NCBI RefSeq assembly: GCF_000143415.4
Contig: NW_003314386.1
Coordinates: 98,629-162,628, forward strand
Source: Selaginella moellendorffii
Lineage: Eukaryota > Streptophyta > Lycopodiopsida > Selaginellales > Selaginellaceae
Direction: 5' to 3'
Length of the DNA stretch: 64,000 nucleotides
A program made the position numbers and the translations under genes. The stretch's first letter is position 1, and the number at the start of each line of letters is the position of its first letter. Of this stretch, positions 53,151-62,641 are shown one piece after another. The notes beneath the pieces were generated by a model. It saw only the letters and a program-made list of their open reading frames with translations. It ran no database searches and had not been told where the DNA came from.

Positions 53151-55835
53151 TCAAGTCAACGACAGAGTTTTTGTAAGACCACTGCCTGACAAAACCACGC
53201 GAAGATCACTCGATGGATCAGAGCTCGAGAATCTTTCTTCCAGCTTTGCTTTCTCCTCCCACATCCCTGCTGCCGCATAGACGTTCCCCATCAACCGAAA
53301 CACCGCGCCATCGCTCCCGCCACCTCTGCTCATCAAGGCCTCGAAAGCCATCTTTGCAACTCTTAAGTTCTTCCACTTCTGGCACGCCCCGAGCACCGTC
53401 TTCCACGCCACCGCGCTCGCCTCAAACGGCATCGCTTCCAGCAGCTCCACTGCCTCGTCCAGAGCATTCGCTCGCCCCAGCATGTCCACCATGCAGCGGT
53501 AGTGCTCCACGCCGGGAGTGACACCATATTTGGAGCTCATCGCCTGGAAGTACCTCCTCCCCTCGTCTACAAGCCCGGCGTGACTACACGCGATGAGAAC
53601 GCAGATGAAAGTCACCCGGTTTGCTCCAAGCCCCTCGTCTTGCATGCTGTGGAAGAGCCGAAACACGCTGCTCGTGTCACCCAGCCTGCTATACCCTGCT
53701 ATCAGTGCCGTCCAGGCCACCAGATCGACGCTGCCCAGCGAGTCGAAAGTGGTGTGAGCGTCCACCATGCTGCCGCACTTGCCGTAGACGTCCACAAAGC
53801 ACGTAGCCAGGAGAGCCTCCGTCTCGTGCCCCCACCGGCAAGCGTCGCTGTGGACGGCCTTGCCGAAGCGAAAGGCCACTGAGCTTCCACACGCCTTGAG
53901 CACGGCGATCAGGTTCTGCGAGCTCAGCGAAAAGCTCTCCTCCTGTCTCATGCTGCCAAACGCATCCACGGCTTTGGCCTCCTCCCCTGCCTCGATGTAG
54001 CCCAGGAGCATCGAGTTCCACGACACCATGCTGTGGAAAGGCATGGCATCGAAGACTTGGCGAGCGTCCACCATGCTCCCACATCTCGCGAAAACGTCGA
54101 CAAACGTGCTGGCCAAAAACACGTCCGTGTCGCACCCCAACTTCGCTGCCTGTGAGTGAACAGTCCTGCCTTTGTCCAGAGCGAAAACTTTCACGAACTT
54201 CCCGTCAACCTGTCTTGCTTCTTCCTTGGCAGCCACGCCGATGCAAGCTTTTGCCGCCGCGACGAAAGTTAGTGTGTCCGGCTCGAAGCCTTCGTCCTTC
54301 ATCGTTGTCAAAAGATCCAAAGCCAGTCCCTCCTCCCCACTCTCTGCGTATCCCATGAGCAAAGCAGTCCATGCCACGACACTCCGAGAAGGCATCCTGT
54401 CAAACACGCTGCGGGCGTCCACCAGGCTCCCACAGTTCACGTACATGTCTATCAGCGTGATTGTCACGAAGCAGTCCGCCGTATGGCCTTTCTCCACAGC
54501 TCCAGCATGCAAAGCCATGCCTTTCTCCAAACTTGCCAGCTTCACGGCCCTCCCGTCGATTTTTCTGGCGACTTCTTTTCCTGCAACGCTGGTGCAAGCC
54601 TTCAAGGCGGCAACGTACGATCGAGAGGTCGGAGCACAGTCCCTGGAAGTTTTCATGCGGTCGAAAAGCTCCAACACGGTCCCTGCCTTTCCATACTCGC
54701 AGTAGCCAAACATGAGAGCGTTCCACGCCACGGCCTTTTGACACTCCATGCTGTCGAAGACTCTTCGAGCATCCGTCATGCTCCCACACTTGGAGTAGAA
54801 ATCCACCAGCGTGTTGGCGAGCACAGCCTCCGGATCATCGATACTGGATGCTTGAGCGTGTACTCTCGTGCCTCGCTCAAGAGCCACCACCTTGACGAGC
54901 CTCCCGTCAACCTGCCTTTGGTCTTCTCTCGCCGCAAGGCCGGAGCAGGCCTTGACGGCAGCAACGAAAGTGAGAGCATTCTTCTCGCAGCTCACACGCT
55001 CAAACAGCTCGAGAGCAATCTCCCCCTCTCCATTCTCGGCATATCCCAGTAGCAAAGCATTCCACGACACGACCGTGTGAAACTCCATCCTGTCGAAAGC
55101 CCCCCGAGAATCCACCAAGCTTCCACACTTGGCATACATATCCACCAGGGTGTTCTCCACGAACACATCCAGAGAGTCACCCTGGATCCTCGTCGCTCGA
55201 GAGTGAACCATCATTCCTTTCTCCAAAGCACCGAGCTTGACTTTTCCACTGCCGATGACAATCGTGCTCTCTTCACTGTCCGCGATGGCAGAGCACGCCT
55301 TGATTGCTCCCATAAAAGTCCCCGCATTGGGACGCAAGCCGCGGACTTCCATGCTCTGGAACAAATCCAGCGCCAAATCCCCTCTTCCATTTTCAACGTA
55401 TCCCAGCAGCAGCGAGTTCCAAGTCACGACGTCATACTGTGGAAATCTTTCGAAGATCTGAGCTGCCTTGACCAATCGCGACCCCAAATCTCTGTCACTC
55501 ACACTGCCGCTCGAATCAAAATCCTTGCTGCTGCTGGATTCCAGATACCCGGCCATGAGCGCCGTCCAGGCCACCACATTGCGGCAAGGCATGGCGTCAA
55601 AGACCCTGTGTGCATCCGCGACGCTGCCGCATCGCGAGTACATGCTGACCAGGCTGCTGGCAACGACGAGATTGGAGCCATAGCCCGCCGCGACGGCTTC
55701 ATTGTGAAGATTCTTGCCGCGATCGAGGTCACTGGAGCTGCGGCAAGAGCGTAATATCGACACGAAGTAGTGGACGCTGATCCTTACCTCAGAATGCAGT
55801 GCCCTCGCGCCGATGCCGCGCCTCAAACACCGCAT
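53151..55835 (-). CDS. PPR protein, PLS type, module copy 2
   Basis: Intronless, 894 codons, an almost exact duplicate of 43800-46475 (constant offset of 9360 bp over most of the length). Visible protein differences include Gly-to-Lys-type change CEYGKAGTV for CEYGEAGTV (T at 54689), EEST for EGST near 55270, and a longer end, SGLTKTLSLT for SDLTSLT. Domain content, lack of DYW and expected role are as for copy 1. Both copies are fully open, so both may be expressed. Confidence 0.9.
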   Translation of the reverse strand: MRCLRRGIGARALHSEVRISVHYFVSILRSCRSSSDLDRGKNLHNEAVAAGYGSNLVVASSLVSMYSRCGSVADAHRVFDAMPCRNVVAWTALMAGYLESSSSKDFDSSGSVSDRDLGSRLVKAAQIFERFPQYDVVTWNSLLLGYVENGRGDLALDLFQSMEVRGLRPNAGTFMGAIKACSAIADSEESTIVIGSGKVKLGALEKGMMVHSRATRIQGDSLDVFVENTLVDMYAKCGSLVDSRGAFDRMEFHTVVSWNALLLGYAENGEGEIALELFERVSCEKNALTFVAAVKACSGLAAREDQRQVDGRLVKVVALERGTRVHAQASSIDDPEAVLANTLVDFYSKCGSMTDARRVFDSMECQKAVAWNALMFGYCEYGKAGTVLELFDRMKTSRDCAPTSRSYVAALKACTSVAGKEVARKIDGRAVKLASLEKGMALHAGAVEKGHTADCFVTITLIDMYVNCGSLVDARSVFDRMPSRSVVAWTALLMGYAESGEEGLALDLLTTMKDEGFEPDTLTFVAAAKACIGVAAKEEARQVDGKFVKVFALDKGRTVHSQAAKLGCDTDVFLASTFVDVFARCGSMVDARQVFDAMPFHSMVSWNSMLLGYIEAGEEAKAVDAFGSMRQEESFSLSSQNLIAVLKACGSSVAFRFGKAVHSDACRWGHETEALLATCFVDVYGKCGSMVDAHTTFDSLGSVDLVAWTALIAGYSRLGDTSSVFRLFHSMQDEGLGANRVTFICVLIACSHAGLVDEGRRYFQAMSSKYGVTPGVEHYRCMVDMLGRANALDEAVELLEAMPFEASAVAWKTVLGACQKWKNLRVAKMAFEALMSRGGGSDGAVFRLMGNVYAAAGMWEEKAKLEERFSSSDPSSDLRVVLSGSGLTKTLSLT

Positions 55836-55912
55836 GCTCCATCCCGATCGAAGAACCCTAGAAACAGAAAACCTAAAATTCCTCGCGCGCTGAAAGGATT
55901 TAAATTTTCTTT

Positions 55913-56290
55913 ACGTGGCTTCATGCTAATTTCGTCATCTCTCTCTTTGGCCGATTTCTTCATTCTCGAATAGCTGATCCCAGCCCCTTGAAGTTGTAGC
56001 GTACATACTGCCCAACCAATATAAATGGCCTGGAACTAAAGACCAGTCTTGAGTACTTCTTTTTCCATGGCGAACCATGCCAAGTCTCAAGAACATAACA
56101 TCCCAAACTTGTTGGACAGCTTCTGAAGAGATTGGTGATCTAAACCATGGATCTAAACCAATGCGGCAGCGTCTTGCGTTGCAAGGAGAATTCCAGCAAG
56201 AAGCGAGAAGCCAGAAACTAGAGAAGGAACTCCATTTCTCAACGGGGAAAATGAGATTCTTCCATTTGATCCTCTAGTGGAACAAGACAT
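55913..56290 (-). pseudogene. CYP-C scrap, fourth module
   Basis: Partial CYP-C sequence: SSRPF/YNFKG region at ~55980-56045, VMFLRLG at ~56085, and an N-terminal piece at ~56190-56280 up to the ESHLVS-like flank. It joins directly to the PPR 5' flank (TTTAAATTTTCTTTACGTGG) at 55913. Not open. Confidence 0.75.
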
Positions 56291-56367
56291 CAGGATTAAA
56301 ATCACTAGTTTGAAATAGTTGACTAGGTCCATGTGGAGCTTCTCTTAGTTCGAGAATTATACAATAT

Positions 56368-57645
56368 TTATTTTGCAATCTTTGCTTGCCTTGGAGTTAC
56401 ACGAACTTGCAATGGTAACTTTGGCCAACTTACTGCTCCAAAAGTCTCATCCAAACCATAGCTTTTCCCAGGAAGACGATGCCAGTTGTTTCCAAGAGTG
56501 AGATAAACAGTTTTGCCGAGTGACATTCTTCTCCCAGCTCCAAACGGAATCAGCTCAAAGTCGCGGCCTTTCACGTCGATTGCCAACCGGAAACCTCTGG
56601 GGCCAAACCTTTGTAGGATTCTCCCAAACTTTTGGATCTCTGCCAATAGAGTAAAAGTTGACAATGGTGGTAACGTTGAACTTCGAATGATTGACCCAAG
56701 ACACAAGCTTGCATTGACATCCTCGGCACCAGCAATGGCATTGAAGGGTGAATCCTGAAAGTTTCCTTGACGATGGCCTCAAGATATGTCAGCTTTGGGA
56801 AGTCAGACTCCAAATCCATGCCATCTCCGCCTAGATCGATGAGTCAGTCAAGTTTGCTTTCCAGTTCCATATAAGTGAGTTTATGCCATCTTGGCTCAAC
56901 TGGAACATACCACAGGCCAAAAGAGTTGCTGCCAAGCAGGACGAATTCCTCCAGAAGATCATCGACGAACACAAAGCCAACAAATCCCACCCCACAACGG
57001 ATTTCATGGATACTTTGCTTGAGCACAGACGAGATGACCAAGAGGTTGTCAAAGCCACCTTAGTGGAGCGGAGAATGATTCTAACATGATAATTTATACT
57101 CTGGAATGCTTTGTCATAGGAAATTCTGGCAGCAGGAACAGAGACAAGCGCATGCACAGTGGAGTGGGCTTTGCTATAAAAATCCAGATATCATGAGGAA
57201 AGCACAAGAGGAACTTGATGTTGTCATAGTCCTTGAATACTCTGGCCTCTGCTAGCTCGTCGCCACTCAAGTTCTCTCCGGGAAACCTCTTGCTCATGAG
57301 GATCCGAGTTTGTACTTTGAATGTGAGGCCCGTGAGGTGCTCTCTCGCATCTACAATACTTTGGTCTTTGCAAGCTTGGGCGAGTGATGATACGAAGTAA
57401 GAAAGCTCCTCCATTCTAACCCAAAAGAAAGAGTCGATGCATTTGACTGTGAAGAGCTCGGTGGTGCAGATCCCTCTCATGCTCTTCCAGTGATCACCAC
57501 TAGCCAAAGCTATTCCCTTGAAATTGTAGCCACTGTGCTCTCCAACCAGCAAATATGGCCTGAAACTGAAAGTTGAGTCTTCAGCCTTGAACACTTGTTT
57601 TGCTAGATCTGGACTAGAAATCACAATTGCTGGGATCATCCAAGC
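56368..57645 (-). pseudogene. Cytochrome P450 'CYP-B4', broken, with an internal inverted segment
   Basis: The first part of exon 1 (57645-57229) is on the minus strand up to LAEARVFK. The next segment (about 56835-57228) is on the plus strand and reads [15 protein letters not shown], then IIDEHKANKSHPTTDFMD, through the old intron to EILAAGTETSACTVEWAL and EELDVVI. Exon 2 then resumes on the minus strand from ~56822 ([20 protein letters not shown]) to 56368. In family order the plus-strand piece is exactly what is missing from the minus strand. Exon 2 also has deletions around the haem loop (FGAGRRMSLG, Cys lost). The 5' end is cut off at 57645, where homology to the other copies stops. Confidence 0.88.
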
Positions 57646-59061
57646 CATCTTTTGGATTTCTATCATCATCAAGACAATTTTATTTTTCCTTTATTCCATC
57701 ACCACCTCCAGCTTCACCAACTACAAATACAATATTTTCTCACAAACCATATTCAAAACCATCTTTAGGATTATATAGTTCTACTTCTCCCCCTAAATCC
57801 AGCTTGTCATTGTTTGGCTTGTACATTTTGTATAAGCATTTGCCTATGTCTCTAGAAAGTAGATTTGCTAAAAAAAACAACCTTTTATCCCCTCTATTGC
57901 AACACATGACAAGTAAGGATAATTCTTCTCACCTTTCTATTTTGGCTTGGTATTGAGTATTCCTGAGCCATGTTCTGGATCCCAGAACAGTTACATCCAA
58001 GCTTACAAGGCAATCAAATTCTGGCAAAACTAAGTTGCTTTGAAAACCATATTGAAAATTATATGGAATTATCATGTGCTTTCATTGTTTAGCATACTAT
58101 AATCTTAAATTTTGTTAGCTTGGTAGTAAATAAACTTTTTTGGTGCCTACTTAAAATCATGATATAGTTATAAGACTAGTTTTCTAAGTAGTTTTTGAGT
58201 TTTCACTTCACAAGTTCATCATGGAGGTAGAGGAGATAATCACTTAATCTGTCATGCTTCTTTGGGTTGGGCTTTGTAAGTAGTGTAAGCAGTGTTGAAA
58301 AAGTATAGAACATGAAAAGTTAGACTTACTTTCCTTAATTGACGTCTTTTTCTTTCTCTATTGTGTTTACTCCACCAAAAATCTTCAGCTCTTTAAGCTA
58401 GGTAAAGATTATATGTTTTTCTCCAAAGCTATGAAGGTCTTGGAGAAGACCTAGCTCATATCCTTGTGCATCCAATGTGCTAATTGAGTTTACAAATGGT
58501 GTTTTGTTCAATTTGTCTTGTCTAGAATTCTAATATGCACTATTGTTTTGTATTGTTAGAGCTTGCTATCACATCCACTACAATATCATTATATTTCTAG
58601 TTGATTTTGACATTTTGCAAATTGAATGATTGTATACAAGGATGCATGGAAATGATTTTGGACTTGGAAGATGGTTGAAGTTGGGAGCAATAGTATAAAT
58701 AATGTGTTATAGTTCTTTGTTATAGCAAGGTATAGTGTACTTGACATATAAAGTGTTCAGAACTAGTAAAATAAGATAGTTTTGTGTATAAGCTATGGTT
58801 TGGTCTAAAAGTAGTTGAAAAAGAACAAAGATCCAATGATATAACAATGGAAATTGGAAACCTCTTTGAAGAGACCACAACTTTGGATATGGTAATAGTT
58901 GAGTTTAATCTTTGAGGAAGAAGTTTTAAACATAAATAGTTATAAAAGTATAGAATACTAAATAGGTACTTCTCTTGAGATAAGGTGATGGCTAATTAAT
59001 ATAGTCAAAATTAATATGTGATGGCAGTGAATATACCTAAAATATGCTTTGATATTCTAGG

Positions 59062-59250
59062 ATATTCTACCATCTAACGGTTGATATTCATTTAGATTAA
59101 TCTTGTATTTATAAACATGTTTATAATTTATAAAATTTCTTAAACCCTTTCTAGTATATTCTTTTTTATTCTATCATCTAATGGTTGATATGCAATAAGA
59201 TTAATCTTGTATTTATAAACTACAAATATGCTTATAATTATAAACTTTGG
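59062..59250. repeat. Pair of ~75-bp direct repeats
   Basis: The stretch starting ~59067 (CCATCTAACGGTTGATAT...GATTAATCTTGTATTTATAA) recurs at ~59172 (TCATCTAATGGTTGATAT...GATTAATCTTGTATTTATAA), about 106 bp later. No coding content. Confidence 0.8.
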
Positions 59251-59513
59251 ATTAGTAAGTAAGAATAACACTACTATTAAGCAAACCAAGTGTTAATTTG
59301 TTAATATAATTTTCTTTGAACTACCCATACATGCAATAGAGTTTATCATGCACCAAGAACAGAAGGTGGTGCACTAGGTTTTATCTCTGTTCATCATTCT
59401 AGATTGAATCAATAAAAGGGCTAAGGTAAGAGAATGATTGTGAAAACCACATCTTAGAAAAGGCTATGCCATCACTAATAATGAATAAGCATTGTACCTA
59501 CATGTATGAGTGA

Positions 59514-59530
59514 CCCCCCCCCCCCCCCCC
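59514..59530. repeat. Poly-C tract, 17 bases
   Basis: An unbroken run of C between GAGTGA and TCATGTG. It is an isolated homopolymer in AT-rich DNA; the true length may be affected by sequencing. Confidence 0.9.
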
Positions 59531-61118
59531 TCATGTGTGGCCATCTCCCACATAAGAGCTCTAGCAATTTCATATAGGTATACAACTTTTGATATTGGAG
59601 TTTATAGATAGCTTTAGTATATATATTGAAAACAAGTGAGTTCATTCTTGGGAAAGATTGTTTAACAAATAATATAGAGAGCACAAAAGTGAAGAATTCA
59701 AATCTTACTAGTAGTTTTGATGATTTCAATTTTCTATGGGCATGGTGGTATGGCTGGACCATTGCCAGAAACGTTGAATAAATTATGCATAACTTTCACA
59801 TTATGATAATTTGATATATAGAGCATCAACCACATTAAAGAGGGAACATTGGGATTCACTCTCAAGTCACAACTTCATCTAGTAAGTCCATAAGTAGAAC
59901 CTCATGCTGTAGTGGGTTCTTGTCGAAGGGGGTTGGTAGAACATCCTCTAGCTCCTTTAGTCTAAAATTACTGTAAGCCATATTGCAAAATAAGATATAG
60001 TGGTAAGGCATGTTTAAAACTTACCAAATGGTGGAAATTGTAGTGGCGATGGAAATTCCAGCAGAGTTATAAAAAGCTACATACTCAGCCTCTACTTCAA
60101 CATCTTCCTTGTTACTCATCTAATTGTTGTTCAGGAATGAAACTTCCTCCTCTGCTCCAAGGGAAGCTCTTTGCCTAGAAGATCAAAAGGATCGTTATTT
60201 AGTTTTTGTGTGCATGGTTCATCTTCTTTACTCTAAAAATGTTCACTACCACTTGCACTAGTGCTAGATGAAGCTCCTAATAGAAAAACTTGAGAAGAGG
60301 ATATACAAAGCTTTGAAAACATAAATGTTTATCATTTTGATTAGTTTTCTCCATCCTCACTTGTGCTTGCTTCTGGTAGCTGAAACAATTCATATGAGTC
60401 CTCATGTTGAAGAGGAAGATGACTGTAGACTTGAAACAATTACTATTGTTGCAAATGCTTACTTAAATTCTATATATAAGCTAGTAGTACAGTTTACTGC
60501 CCACTACCTATCTCCCCACCACCCACTACACCTTCCACCACTGCCTATCACCACATCACCACCACCCAACCGATTGTAATTCACTAAAAATATATAGTGA
60601 ATATTTATATGTCCATAAGGGTCCTCCAGATCTTCCATCTTGTACACTTCAATCTTCACCAGCTTGTTCCTCAAGTGTGAGGCCCCAATCCGCTCACAGC
60701 CCCCAGTGGTGAGGCTCTACACTGACTCGAGACAGGTTGGAGACAGCACAGATTGTCTACATTTGCTCTTGCCAAAGGTTGCATGCTGTGGTATAGTCTT
60801 TTGGAACAGTGAGAGGTTCACGGAACAGGTGCATCGTGAGTCGACACAGCGAATCCAATAGGAAGTCTTGCCTCGTGTGCTTGTGCGGCGATGGCACGAC
60901 TTCATTTAGCAGCTGGACATGGGTGGGAAGAAGCCAAATTTCATTCTCCACGGTAAGGAGGCTTCGCATTTTTTATTTGGCTATTGAAAAGCTAGAGCAG
61001 CTCTTGGAATTCTAATGGAGAACCTCAAGACTCAGAAGGGCTGGGCAGTGGGCTCACTCCCTGCTCATGGGAATGCGTCAAGCTCATGCCCAGCTGGTGG
61101 GAACCCCTCCCGCAACCT

Positions 61119-61300
61119 TGGCGTGTCAAAAAGGCATGGGCAGGAAAGCGCTCGTGCAGTCTTCATCTAGCGGCAGTCTTCGTGGTCCAAAATCCTTGTG
61201 AGGACCAAAGCCCACACAAGCATGGATTTTGGACCACGAAGACTGCCGCTAGATGAAGACTGCAAGAGTGCTTTCCTGCCCATGCGTTTTTGACACGCCA
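61119..61300. repeat. Long hairpin: 77-bp inverted repeat with 28-bp loop
   Basis: Left arm 61119-61195 (TGGCGTGTCAAAAAGGCATG... to ...GTGGTCCAAAATCC) and right arm 61224-61300 (GGATTTTGGACCACGAAG... to ...TTTTTGACACGCCA) pair with only about three mismatches. The loop 61196-61223 is TTGTGAGGACCAAAG and following. It could be a small foldback/MITE-like element or a source of hairpin RNA. No target-site duplication is clear. Confidence 0.92.
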
Positions 61301-62641
61301 CTATGTAATTCTAAGTATAATTATTTTCTCAAAAAAATGACTTTTCAAAAGTTAAATTTTAACTTATATTTTGTGGTAAAAAAGGCCATTGAACTTGGAT
61401 GAATGTCTACTTAAATGGACCTTGATTTTGAGCAAATGCCCCAATTATTATCATGTTGTCAATAGGAATGCTCAATGGTGCTATTGAATAAATTCTTGGA
61501 TGGTGTATTATAATGTGTAAGGAGAACAACTTAAAAGTTAGTCTATAAGGGTTAAAATATAGAGAAAAGAACCTACAAATAAGTGTACCTTTTTTTTCAA
61601 TTGGTTGAAAGTTTTGGGATATAGAGAATTAAATATCATTTGGTTTAAGTAACATTAAGATGAGTGACCTAGAAAAGCTGAATTAAAGAGCTCATGTAAT
61701 GTGCCTGATTGAAAACTGGCAATAGTTTAAATTCCACCCTATTATATAAGTTTGATCTTTACCTTATACAACTCCATCACTTTTATTGCCAGTTCTTGAA
61801 ACCACCTATAGTAGTGTAAGAGCTATGCTTTTGGAATGGCAAAAAACTTCATTATCATTGTGGTGAGAGGTTGGAGGACAAGAGCATTGAGCCTCTAGTA
61901 ATTGTAGTTACTAGGGGCAACAACGTTTGTGATCAAAAGAAAAACATGTAAAAACAAAAAGTTAGTGTGGGAGATGGTGCTTGAAACATAAGTAAAATAC
62001 CTCAAGCCATGGGGAGGTGCAAGCTAGGTTAGGATGATAGAAGGTCTAATAAAGCTATCACTAGTTCTTGCACAAGCATAGTTGGCACTGCCTGCACCTC
62101 CAACGGTGAAGGCACTAGCACTCATGCTACCACTAGCAATTGCAGTGGTGTCTGATCCATTGCATTGATCCTCTATGTTTTCAAGGATCTAGCCTACATA
62201 AACAACGCAAAGATAATAGAGAGAGAAGGACAAAGAAGAGAAAGAGTTCATCATGGATTGATCTGACTCACATATCCTTCAATCCAAGTTGAAGACTTAA
62301 GATCAAGCCTTGATCCAAAGTGCTTGATTGATAAATTTCATGGTGGGAATGACCATAATATGATTGCCATTGGTAAAGAAAATCATGCCAAAATTCTGAA
62401 GGGAGCAATAAAGGGCAAAACTAACCCTAACCCTATGCCAATTTTTTTCATGGACGTCAGCCCTAGGACTAAAGGTTTTCCTAAACTCAAATAGTTAGTC
62501 GGCATCATCAAGAACAACAAAAAGCGTCATGCCACTCTTAATCTCATCAAAGTTATGACCTCCCTTCTTGTACTGGCCAGGAAATTTTTGGTTCTCTCGG
62601 ATAGCTTGGCAAATTTCTTCAACGTTCTCGAAAATCTTCGT
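61301..62641. other. Intergenic, downstream flank of the H+-ATPase gene
   Basis: AT-rich; short ORFs only. The last ~100-200 bp should be the 3' UTR of the H+-ATPase gene. Nothing else recognised. Confidence 0.45.

Larger units (their letters stand above)
34403..57645 (-). repeat. Tandem array of a four-gene module (CYP-C, CYP-B, CYP-A, PPR)
   Basis: Along increasing coordinates the array reads: CYP-C intact, CYP-B1 intact, CYP-A1 broken, PPR 3' scrap; CYP-C scraps, CYP-B2 broken, CYP-A2 intact, PPR intact; CYP-C scraps, CYP-B3 broken by insertion, CYP-A3 intact, PPR intact; CYP-C scrap, CYP-B4 broken with inversion. All are on the minus strand. Spacers are conserved too: for example the CYP-B 5' flank with CTATAAATAATTGTTTCATT occurs at 37784, 42040 and 51393. 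The unit is roughly 9-10 kb when complete. Homology stops at about 57645. Confidence 0.88.
57646..61118. other. Gene-poor AT-rich region
   Basis: About 3.5 kb without recognisable coding sequence; ORFs are short and low-complexity. It contains a 17-base C run (59514-59530) and a pair of AT-rich direct repeats at 59062-59250. ORFs at 60325-61015 have no identifiable motif. Confidence 0.5.

Noticed and set aside
60325-61015. Overlapping ORFs of 60-84 codons on both strands
   Set aside because: Short, overlapping, no motif or splice pattern; not better than chance.
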